This document shows, one piece after another, positions 1-5,201 of a stretch of DNA of 5,201 nt. The position numbers were made by a program, and so were the translations under genes. The stretch's first letter is position 1; each line of letters starts with the position of its first letter. Below the pieces are notes generated by a model. It was not told the origin of the DNA and ran no database searches. It worked only from the letters and a program-made list of their open reading frames with translations. Origin of the DNA: Fimbriimonadaceae bacterium (GTDB lineage Bacteria; Armatimonadota; Fimbriimonadia; Fimbriimonadales; Fimbriimonadaceae); assembly GCA_019694835.1 (NCBI GenBank), contig JAIBBE010000020.1, positions 1-5,201 of the forward strand. The letters are read 5' to 3'.

Positions 1-655
1 GCTCTGACTTGCCTGCACTTCCTGGAAGGTGGTGGGCCTCGTCTACGAGAACGACGAGGTCCTTTCTCTCCTTCAAAGAGGTGAGGATACTTATATCCGA
101 GAAGTCAGAAGACGGCCTGGCAGCTCGTCGCTCGCCTCCAACGAAGCTCTGCGGCGAAAATACGAAAATATCGGGCCCCCGCAGTCCCAGATCCAATTCG
201 CTTGTCGGAAGGCCGAACTGCTCTAGATTCCCAGCGTGCCAGATCCGCGGTGATGAAACCAACGCCTCTGAACCGAAGAGGTACTTGTTGCTCGCGGGCT
301 TCAACTGCTCAATGATCTGTCGCAGAATCGCCCGGCGTGGAGCAAGGACAAGAAAGTTGCTGCTTTCGCCGGCGCCGTACAGGTAGGCGATTATTGCGCC
401 CATCAACCGCGTCTTGCCAACGCCCGTAGCGAGCGCGAAAACGGCAGATGGGTAGTCATCCGTCTGTGGGATCTGTGGAAAGCTCTCGCGATACGCGAAC
501 ATCCGCTCCTGCGGATCCAGTTCCGCAACTGGAGAGGGTGTCGATGACAACCAATCATGCAGCTTGAGAAGTGAGTTCCTCTGCGGCCGTCTCAGAGTTA
601 GAGCGCGCTGGATATCGTCGTAGACGCGCGACAGTTGAAGTAGGCGTAGGGACAT
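1..655 (-). CDS. Type III Res-like DEAH-box helicase/restriction subunit (N-terminal 218 residues; truncated by window edge)
   Basis: Reading the minus strand from ATG at 655 gives an open frame to base 2 with no stop (218 codons). The protein starts MSLRLLQLSRVYDDI. It carries a superfamily 2 Walker A motif ATGVGKT (residues 76-82), a motif Ia-like strand NFLVLAP, a strand DIFVFSPQSF and a DEAH box with the context LVDEAHHL (DEAH at 205-208). The spacing and the wording around Walker A (FALATGVGKTRLM) resemble the Res subunit of type III restriction enzymes and related DEAD/DEAH helicases, which use ATP to move on DNA and often carry a C-terminal nuclease. That C-terminal part, the remaining helicase motifs and any nuclease lie outside the window. 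ATG 655 is chosen because AGGTG lies five bases upstream, overlapping the stop codon of the preceding gene. The gene is third in a tightly packed operon. The helicase call is firm; the restriction role is inferred from family and neighbours. Confidence 0.9.
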   Translation of the reverse strand, partial: MSLRLLQLSRVYDDIQRALTLRRPQRNSLLKLHDWLSSTPSPVAELDPQERMFAYRESFPQIPQTDDYPSAVFALATGVGKTRLMGAIIAYLYGAGESSNFLVLAPRRAILRQIIEQLKPASNKYLFGSEALVSSPRIWHAGNLEQFGLPTSELDLGLRGPDIFVFSPQSFVGGERRAARPSSDFSDISILTSLKERKDLVVLVDEAHHLPGSAGKSE

Positions 656-660
656 CAGCG

Positions 661-665
661 CACCT
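661..665 (-). promoter_or_regulatory. Ribosome binding site of the helicase gene
   Basis: AGGTG on the minus strand, five bases before ATG 655. It shares its first two bases with the TAG stop codon (666-664) of the upstream gene, so translation of the helicase is probably coupled to that of its neighbour. The site also supports ATG 655 as the start. Confidence 0.5.
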
Positions 666-2640
666 AGAACGCCAGGTCGAACGGGATGCGGACCAAGTCG
701 ACTGAATCGGATCCGGTCTCAGGCATATCCAACGACCTGAAGTAATAGACGCTCAGGACGGGTGCCGGGTCGCCGCTTTTGTGACGGTCCACTATTTCCG
801 ACAGCGTCTTCTCATCCAAATACGCTTGTGGCGAGAGGATTTCGCATGCACGTAGTCCGTCGAGGGTGGATCCGGTCGTGTCCGTGATGGGCAAGTATCC
901 CTGCGAGACCATGAATGCTCGCGGATCGAAGGGAGCATCAGCACTCAGGGTGGGGTACTGATCGCCCTCTTCCCAGCTTGCTAATGGCGCCGTTAACGTT
1001 CCGACCACGACTTCCCCCCTATGTGACGTGGCGACGCAAGCATCGTATGAATCCGATGGCGAGTCATCGGCTTCATCGGCATCTGCCGAATGATTGTCGT
1101 CCATTGCCGCTACTACGAGCAGTCGCGGTCTTCCGCACTCTTCAAGGTATTGACGATCTTTGTCGGAGCTTCCTGCTAGAAACACCGATTTCCGGCCAAC
1201 TTTGAGCGCTGTCGCAGCCATATCGGCGGCCGATCCAAAACCATCGATCACCCAGTCGCCTGGATCGGTGAACAAATGGAGTAGGCGGTTCATGAGCGTC
1301 TCGGGCTTGGAAGCCGGCGCAGCTGCGGCGATCAATTTTTGATCGACGAGTTTGTCGAGGTGCTTGGTCGCGTCTTGGGTGTAGCCGGCTCCGAAGTCTC
1401 CAAAGCTGCTTTTTGGATCCTTGCCGAGCCAAATGCTGTAGACGTTCTCCTGGCCGATCTCGTCAGGATTTGCGTACTTCTTGATCCAAGGGATCGCGTC
1501 GCCCTTTAGGCCGAACATCACCTTGTCCTCGCGTACTGCCTTTTCAAGGGTGTGTTTCGGATGCTCCTGATAGCGACCGGAACCCTGCCACTTCTCACCT
1601 AGGAAAGGCGTTCCACCCGTAGCCTCGAGCATTGCCGAATAGGGCTGCCCAACAACGCCTTTAGGAAGTTCATCTGTGGTGATGGCGAGTGCCGTCTCCG
1701 TTGGTGGAGGAGACCACAGCCACGGGACGGGGACTTCGATCTGGGGTGTGACGCCCTCGCCACCAACAGAAATGTGGAACTCACGTTGGACGGTCTCCTG
1801 CGATGCGTCAGTGCACTCTACGACGAATCGGAAGTCGCCGATCGCTTCCAGTTTCAGACCCCAAAGAACGCCCGTGAACTCGTTCAACCTCCACATGCCT
1901 TGTGGCAGGTCCCCGGACACGATCCGCCACCTATACGGCGGAACGTTGGTTCCGTACGGGTAGTCGGGTTTGTTCGCACCCTTGTTGCCGCCTTTCCAAG
2001 GACCTCTTGGGTCTGCATCGGGATGCCGCAAGCCCTTGGGTAGGCGCTTTACTGCGACAGGTGGCAAGCTGGTGCAATTCTTTGCCGCCAAGAGAATGAA
2101 TTCATGTGTGGCAGCGATTTCTCGGCTGTTCGGAACCTGGCGTGCGCTGTAGTGCCGTTGCCAAACGATGGTGCCGATGTAGTTGTCCGGGCCGAACAGT
2201 TGGTGGAGGAGTATCCGAGCGAAGGGCTCTTCGCGATCACCCGCCATGAGGGCGATAACACCGTCATCGCGAAGGAGTGGCAAGGTTGCTTTCAAGTGGT
2301 CGTTCACCACTCCGAGCCAGCTGGGGTAGCGGCGTCCCGTGGTTCGGAATGCCGCAGAGGCATCGTCGATCTCAAGCCGCGGTAAGTCGAAATAGGCGAG
2401 CTTGACGCGCCCCCTCATGAGGTTCTTTAAAGCCGAGAGGCAGGTCAGTCGCTGTCCGGGCAAGACCAGGCAGGGAACTGCGGCGCCATTAATCTGGGCT
2501 TGGTCGATGCCTGCGATAGAAACCAATGCGGGCGACGCGGTTGGAAGGCGTGACCAGACTCCCTCAGGATCCTGGTGGCTCAATCCCTCCGCATCTGGCC
2601 ATACCAACTGAAGTCGGCCGACGTCGGTCTCATCAGTCAT
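664..2640 (-). CDS. Degenerate type III Mod-like DNA methyltransferase homologue with inserted Ig-like repeat sequence (probably catalytically inactive)
   Basis: 658 residues starting MTDETDVGRLQLVWPDA. The overall plan matches amino-DNA methyltransferases of the Mod type: the LQLVWPD opening, a helix-rich stretch PSWLGVVNDHLKATLPLLRDDG, GPDNYIGTIVWQRHYS (150-165), ATHEFILLAAKN (177-188), PRGPWKGG (211-218), VMFGLKGDAIPWIKKY (374-389), a GYTQDATKHL segment (419-428) and TDPGDWVIDGFG (458-469). The functional motifs are all altered. The catalytic DPPY is DLPR (85-88). The FAGSG SAM loop is replaced by GFGSAAD (467-473). The acidic residue expected after the next strand (usually GIE) is missing in SVFLAGS. 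The usual GDN near the N-terminus reads PGQR (61-64). Residues 234-346 hold Ig-like repeat sequence, absent from ordinary Mod proteins as far as I know. An acidic linker (about 514-533) precedes an unrecognised C-terminal domain ending PFDLAF. The frame is open throughout, so it is not a simple pseudogene. Its ATG overlaps the upstream stop (ATGA), implying translational coupling. I infer a structural or DNA-recognition role; a divergent active enzyme is less likely. Confidence 0.85.
   Translation of the reverse strand: MTDETDVGRLQLVWPDAEGLSHQDPEGVWSRLPTASPALVSIAGIDQAQINGAAVPCLVLPGQRLTCLSALKNLMRGRVKLAYFDLPRLEIDDASAAFRTTGRRYPSWLGVVNDHLKATLPLLRDDGVIALMAGDREEPFARILLHQLFGPDNYIGTIVWQRHYSARQVPNSREIAATHEFILLAAKNCTSLPPVAVKRLPKGLRHPDADPRGPWKGGNKGANKPDYPYGTNVPPYRWRIVSGDLPQGMWRLNEFTGVLWGLKLEAIGDFRFVVECTDASQETVQREFHISVGGEGVTPQIEVPVPWLWSPPPTETALAITTDELPKGVVGQPYSAMLEATGGTPFLGEKWQGSGRYQEHPKHTLEKAVREDKVMFGLKGDAIPWIKKYANPDEIGQENVYSIWLGKDPKSSFGDFGAGYTQDATKHLDKLVDQKLIAAAAPASKPETLMNRLLHLFTDPGDWVIDGFGSAADMAATALKVGRKSVFLAGSSDKDRQYLEECGRPRLLVVAAMDDNHSADADEADDSPSDSYDACVATSHRGEVVVGTLTAPLASWEEGDQYPTLSADAPFDPRAFMVSQGYLPITDTTGSTLDGLRACEILSPQAYLDEKTLSEIVDRHKSGDPAPVLSVYYFRSLDMPETGSDSVDLVRIPFDLAF
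1042..1101 (-). other. Acidic linker of the Mod-like protein
   Basis: Residues 514-533 of the Mod-like protein are dominated by Asp, Glu, Ser and Ala (ADADEADDSPSDS within it). They separate the methyltransferase-like fold from the roughly 125-residue C-terminal segment. This is typical of a flexible interdomain linker and marks the C-terminal part (about 534-658) as a probable separate domain that I do not recognise. Confidence 0.6.
1603..1941 (-). other. Ig-like (He_PIG/cadherin-like) repeat sequence inserted in the Mod-like protein
   Basis: Residues 234-346 of the Mod-like protein. The first part (234-292) has the cadence of the C-terminal three quarters of a putative Ig (He_PIG-type) repeat: PPYRWRIVSGDLPQGMWRL, then TGVLWG, GDFRFVVECTDAS and FHISV. 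A proline-rich linker follows (about 293-317). The second part (320-346) has the cadence of the N-terminal strands of such a repeat: LPKGVVGQPYSAMLEATGGTPF. Normal repeats run in the opposite order (LPxGxVG..Y...L.A.GG.PPY.W.I.SG.LP.G). So these are either two partial repeats or one repeat in permuted order. Such domains are usually seen in secreted or surface proteins, where they bind proteins or carbohydrates. Domain assignment rests on motif recognition by eye. Confidence 0.65.
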
Positions 2641-3722
2641 CCAAGGTCACCGTATGGCCAGTCGTACCAGCAATCATCTGCTTGGTTCTCCAGCACCCCC
2701 CCAACCACCTCCCATGGTTTCCGTCCTAGCCGCGGATATTCAGGAGCATGGTGCGAAGCCAACGATGCGATGCGATCGAATACCTCGAAGGCAAGGCTCG
2801 ACGGCTTGTTCTTTATTCCGATAAAGAAGAGCCGCTTTCGCCGTTGCGGGACGCCGAAGTCCGCTGCGTTCAGTACTCCGACGGCGACTCCGTAGCGCTG
2901 GCCCTTGGCGGGGGCCCTGAGGTTCTCGATGACTCGATTCAGATATCGGGCGTTGGCCTCCGATAGCAGGCCTGGGACGTTTTCGAAAACGAAAGCGGTG
3001 GGCTCAACCGCAGCGACCAGTTTATGGATGTCGCTGAGGAGATCGCGCTCATCATCGATACCTTTGCGGAGGCCGGCTGAAGACCAGGGTTGGCATGGCG
3101 GGCCACCCGAGACAAGGTCCACGCGACCCTGCAGAGCGTGGAAATCCACGGCTCGCACGTCGCCCACGACCACCGATTCGGGTGACCAAGGTTTTCCGTG
3201 GCGCAATATCTGGCCGCTCACTGACCAATAGTCGACAAGAAGCTCATGCTCAATCCCAAGCTTCGACGCCCCGAGGGCCAGACCGCCGCTGCCGGCACAA
3301 ATTTCCAGCGCACGGCCAACGGGAAGGTCAAGCGTGGTTGTCAATCCGTCATAAATTGCCCGGGACAGTTGGGGCGGGACTGCATCACCGATCGCGCGGA
3401 TCTGATCGAGTTCGCCAACGCCTGGAACCGCAATCCAGTCAGGATCAAAGGATTGAAGCCTTGCGATCTCGGAGCTCCTCAAGCGGCGATACCGCGCCCG
3501 CGAGGGCTCTACCAGATGTGCCTCCTGCGGCCACCTCCACCATTCGCGTCTAACGGTGGATGCGGCACGATGGGGCACTTGTGGCCGATGCCGCGGATCC
3601 AAAGCGACGTTGCGGGACCAATGGGCCGGGCGATAGGTGACCTGCCCCGGCTCCTGGGCGCCTCCACGCTTACGCGGTCCGGCAGAGACACCCGTTAGAG
3701 CTGCGACTTCAGCCTTGCCCAC
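2637..3722 (-). CDS. Circularly permuted C5-cytosine DNA methyltransferase
   Basis: 361 residues from GTG 3722. The conserved motifs of DNA (cytosine-5) methyltransferases are present but reordered: IX (RRLRSSEIARLQSFDPDW, 79-96), X (IRAIGDAVPPQLSRAI, 108-123), I (LEICAGSGGLALG, 139-151, SAM loop), IV (GGPPCQPWSSAG, 206-217, catalytic Cys210), VI (FENVPGL, 246-252) and VIII (ADFGVPQRRKRLFFIG, 287-302). The usual order is I to X with the target recognition domain between VIII and IX. Here the break falls inside that recognition region, so residues 1-78 probably supply most of it and the last 50 or so residues the beginning. All key residues look intact, so an active enzyme is expected; its target cannot be read from sequence. 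GTG 3722 is preferred because AGGAGG sits five bases upstream and the conserved part begins soon after. The frame stays open to a TTG at 3878, which would give 413 residues, but that stretch is not protein-like in character. The stop overlaps the next start as ATGA. Confidence 0.92.
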   Translation of the reverse strand: MGKAEVAALTGVSAGPRKRGGAQEPGQVTYRPAHWSRNVALDPRHRPQVPHRAASTVRREWWRWPQEAHLVEPSRARYRRLRSSEIARLQSFDPDWIAVPGVGELDQIRAIGDAVPPQLSRAIYDGLTTTLDLPVGRALEICAGSGGLALGASKLGIEHELLVDYWSVSGQILRHGKPWSPESVVVGDVRAVDFHALQGRVDLVSGGPPCQPWSSAGLRKGIDDERDLLSDIHKLVAAVEPTAFVFENVPGLLSEANARYLNRVIENLRAPAKGQRYGVAVGVLNAADFGVPQRRKRLFFIGIKNKPSSLAFEVFDRIASLASHHAPEYPRLGRKPWEVVGGVLENQADDCWYDWPYGDLG

Positions 3723-3727
3723 GGATC

Positions 3728-3733
3728 CCTCCT
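3728..3733 (-). promoter_or_regulatory. Strong Shine-Dalgarno site deciding the GTG start of the C5 methyltransferase
   Basis: A perfect AGGAGG on the minus strand, separated by GATCC from GTG at 3722-3720. It argues for the 361-residue form of the methyltransferase over the longer one starting at TTG 3878. Confidence 0.7.
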
Positions 3734-4000
3734 CGTCCCAAGACCGCCAGCCTAATCGAGCGATTCCGGGCCGATCCGACGCAACACCGACGATCCGGGC
3801 CCAAACTAGCAATGCTGTGCGACAAGTAATCGGACCTGCAGCGGTTACTGGGGGCGCGCGCGGCCTGGGAAGTGGCAACGTCCCGGGGAGCGTTGACGAC
3901 AGGGAGTTCGAAATCCACCAGTGCAGTCCAAGGTGTCGGACATTCGCGTTAACCTCCCTTCCGAGTTAGCGGGTCGGCATACAGGCAGTTCGCTGGGGCG

Positions 4001-4008
4001 GGGGAGGT
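4001..4008 (+). promoter_or_regulatory. Ribosome binding site of the RecB-like nuclease gene
   Basis: GGGGAGGT with the GGAGG core (4003-4007) five bases before ATG 4013. It fixes this ATG as the start, in agreement with the first conserved motif (SKITAWLDCP) beginning only eight residues later. Confidence 0.7.
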
Positions 4009-4012
4009 ACTG

Positions 4013-5201
4013 ATGGGTCAGCGGGTAGTCACACCATCGAAGATCACCGCTTGGCTGGACTGCCCGCACTACCTAACTCTGCGCAGCCAGGTCGATGATG
4101 GACACCTCAATGAGCCCGACACCGTCTTCGGATCCTTCTCACGGCTTCTGCAGGCCAAGGGAGAACTCCACGAGGCCGAGTGCCTAGAGACCTACGAAGA
4201 GTCGGGATTGTCGGTCCACCATGTTCCCGCAAGGCAGGAGCGGGAGACCTTTGCGGCATGGGTTGCCCGCGTGGGAAACCCTCTGGCCGAGGGCTACGAC
4301 GTGATCTTCCAAATGCCCTTCATCCACGACGGCGTGAGAGGTATTGCGGACTTCCTCGAGCGGGTCGACACACCGGACGGGGGCTTCGCTTACGAGCCCG
4401 TGGACGCGAAGCTGACTCGAGTCGACGCCAAGCCAGGTCATGTCCTGCAGTTGTGTTTTTATGCCGATGCGATCGCCGCCTTATCCGGCCAGGATCCGGA
4501 GCGGATGCATATCCTGCTCGGCTCGGGCCGGCGAGAGACGTTGAAGGTCAAGGAGTTCCGCCCGTATTGGCGGCGGCTCCGCGGACAGCTTGCCGCGGCC
4601 CTCGACGCCGGGCCTGAGGCGGGCACCGCTCCCGAAAGGTGCGGGCACTGCGCGTTCTGCGAGTTCTTTCCGCATTGTGAGGCGCAGTGGCGCGAAGAGG
4701 ACTCGTTGATCTTCATCCCCGGCATCCGGCCGGCCGAGCGGGCCGCTCTCGCCGTCGCCGAGGTGACGCGCCTGGAGCAACTCTGTGGGCTCGATGGCCA
4801 GCCCGTCCGGATCCGCGGGCCGCGGCTGGGCTGGCTGGTGCAACAGGCGAGGCTTCAGGTGCAGGCCCGCCTCGACGGAGCCGAAGCAAACCCGCCCTTC
4901 TCAATCTTGGAGGCCGGAGAAGACGCCAACCTGGGACGCGGCTTTGAACTGATGCCCGAGCCCGATCCGGGTGATGTCTTCCTCGACTTCGAAGGCCATC
5001 CCTTCTGGCGCCCTGATACCGGATTGTTCTTCCTGCTCGGCCTCATCGAACGCAATGAGGCAGGCGAATGGGTCTACCGGGACTGGTGGGCCCATGACCG
5101 CGACCAGGAAGCCCAGAAGGTTGCCGAACTGGTCGACTACCTGGGCCAGCGACGGGCCCAATTCCCCGGCATGCACGCCTACCACTACAACCACACCGAA
5201 C
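4013..5201 (+). CDS. TM0106-family RecB-like nuclease (N-terminal 396 residues; truncated by window edge)
   Basis: The frame is open from ATG 4013 to the window end. The N-terminal part is a PD-(D/E)XK nuclease of the RecB/Cas4 type: SKITAWLDCPHYL with Cys17, GIADFLE with Asp113, EPVDAKL with Asp131 and Lys133, and QLCFY with Gln146 and Tyr150. A cluster at 210-222 (CGHCAFCEFFPHC) gives the C-x2-C-x5-C spacing that, together with the early Cys17, binds a 4Fe-4S cluster in Cas4, AddB and Dna2. Residues 321-330 (DVFLDFEGHP, Asp325 and Glu327) begin an RNase H-like (YprB/DEDD-type) exonuclease domain. In the family annotated as TM0106 RecB-like nuclease, a UPF1/Dna2-like helicase usually follows, with a total above 1000 residues; that part is beyond the window. 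The expected action is ATP-driven processing of nucleic acid, but the physiological role of the family is not established. It diverges from the methyltransferase operon. G+C is higher in its second half than in the operon genes. Confidence 0.9.
   Translation, partial: MGQRVVTPSKITAWLDCPHYLTLRSQVDDGHLNEPDTVFGSFSRLLQAKGELHEAECLETYEESGLSVHHVPARQERETFAAWVARVGNPLAEGYDVIFQMPFIHDGVRGIADFLERVDTPDGGFAYEPVDAKLTRVDAKPGHVLQLCFYADAIAALSGQDPERMHILLGSGRRETLKVKEFRPYWRRLRGQLAAALDAGPEAGTAPERCGHCAFCEFFPHCEAQWREEDSLIFIPGIRPAERAALAVAEVTRLEQLCGLDGQPVRIRGPRLGWLVQQARLQVQARLDGAEANPPFSILEAGEDANLGRGFELMPEPDPGDVFLDFEGHPFWRPDTGLFFLLGLIERNEAGEWVYRDWWAHDRDQEAQKVAELVDYLGQRRAQFPGMHAYHYNHTE

Larger units (their letters stand above)
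3723..4012. promoter_or_regulatory. Divergent intergenic region between the methyltransferase operon and the RecB-like nuclease gene
   Basis: This 290-base stretch must hold the promoters of both transcription units if the right-hand end of the operon is as called. I see no convincing -35/-10 pair in either direction. Weak candidates are a minus-strand TAGGCT (3754-3749), which fits the actinobacterial TAnnnT -10 pattern 27 bases before the GTG but lacks a good -35, and a plus-strand TTGACG (3893-3898) without a clear -10 at normal spacing. A short palindrome TGTCGGACA (3934-3942) and the hexamer TTCGAA (3908-3913) are present but too short to call operators. No RNA gene or terminator is apparent. 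Confidence 0.4.

Noticed and set aside
9..386. Plus-strand open frame of 125 codons
   Set aside because: It lies opposite the helicase frame, which shows Walker A and DEAH motifs; its own translation is Arg/Ser-rich without recognisable motifs.
661..663. GTG directly after the stop of the Mod-like gene as the helicase start
   Set aside because: It is not in the frame of the Walker A/DEAH protein, which begins at ATG 655.
3095..3698. Two overlapping plus-strand open frames of about 150 codons opposite the methyltransferase
   Set aside because: They are antisense to motifs IX, X, I and IV of the methyltransferase and have shadow-like composition.
3540..3700. A frameshift in the N-terminal part of the C5 methyltransferase, given its odd composition
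   Set aside because: The other two minus frames give no more protein-like reading here, and the current frame runs smoothly through REWWRWPQEAHLVEP into motif IX.
3855..3860. GCGCGC in the divergent intergenic region as a possible target of the permuted methyltransferase, by analogy with M.BssHII
   Set aside because: The hexamer also occurs elsewhere in the window (603-608) and is common in GC-rich DNA; sharing the permuted layout says nothing about target sequence.
3723..3878. Upstream extension of the C5 methyltransferase frame to a TTG at 3878 (52 extra residues)
   Set aside because: The extension is rich in Arg, Pro and Gly with no conserved character, and a perfect AGGAGG stands five bases before the internal GTG at 3722. 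I treat it as open by chance in high-GC DNA.
3934..3942. Palindrome TGTCGGACA as an operator
   Set aside because: Four-base arms are expected by chance and no second copy or promoter overlap was found.
4180..4617. Plus-strand open frame of 145 codons inside the nuclease gene
   Set aside because: It overlaps the RecB-like nuclease motifs in another frame and is extremely Arg/Gly-rich, typical of an out-of-frame reading of GC-rich coding DNA.

Overview
The window reads as chromosomal DNA of a high-GC bacterium, most likely an actinobacterium. I base this on the strong GC bias in third codon positions, a likely GTG start with a strong Shine-Dalgarno site, and the kinds of protein family present. 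No species can be named. By hand count, two 60-base lines in the second minus-strand gene hold 32 and 33 G+C (1321-1380, 1441-1500). Two lines in the plus-strand gene hold 38 and 43 (4621-4680, 4741-4800). This hints that the minus-strand cassette arrived by transfer, but the sample is small.

Layout: three minus-strand genes are packed as one operon, read from right to left. The first (3722 to 2637) is a C5-cytosine DNA methyltransferase whose conserved motifs run in circularly permuted order (IX, X, I, IV, VI, VIII). The second (2640 to 664) overlaps it by four bases. It has the overall plan of a type III 'Mod'-like amino-DNA methyltransferase, but its SAM-binding and catalytic motifs are all degraded, and sequence resembling a bacterial Ig-like repeat is inserted in its middle. 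The third (655 to beyond the left edge) starts eight bases later and encodes a type III Res-like DEAH-box helicase with intact Walker A and DEAH motifs; its C-terminal part is outside the window. A 290-base divergent intergenic region (3723-4012) follows. Then a plus-strand gene (4013 to beyond the right edge) encodes a TM0106-family RecB-like nuclease with a Cas4/AddB-type cysteine set and the start of an RNase H-like domain.

How the genes may work together: the operon looks like a restriction-modification or phage-defence cassette in which the usual adenine methyltransferase partner of a Res-type motor has lost catalysis. It may have become a targeting or scaffold subunit, while the permuted C5 enzyme supplies the methylation. 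This is inference. The directly visible facts are the motif order, the lost motifs, the Ig-like insertion and the tight coupling of the three genes. The divergent nuclease gene may be a neighbour in a defence island or an unrelated resident gene.
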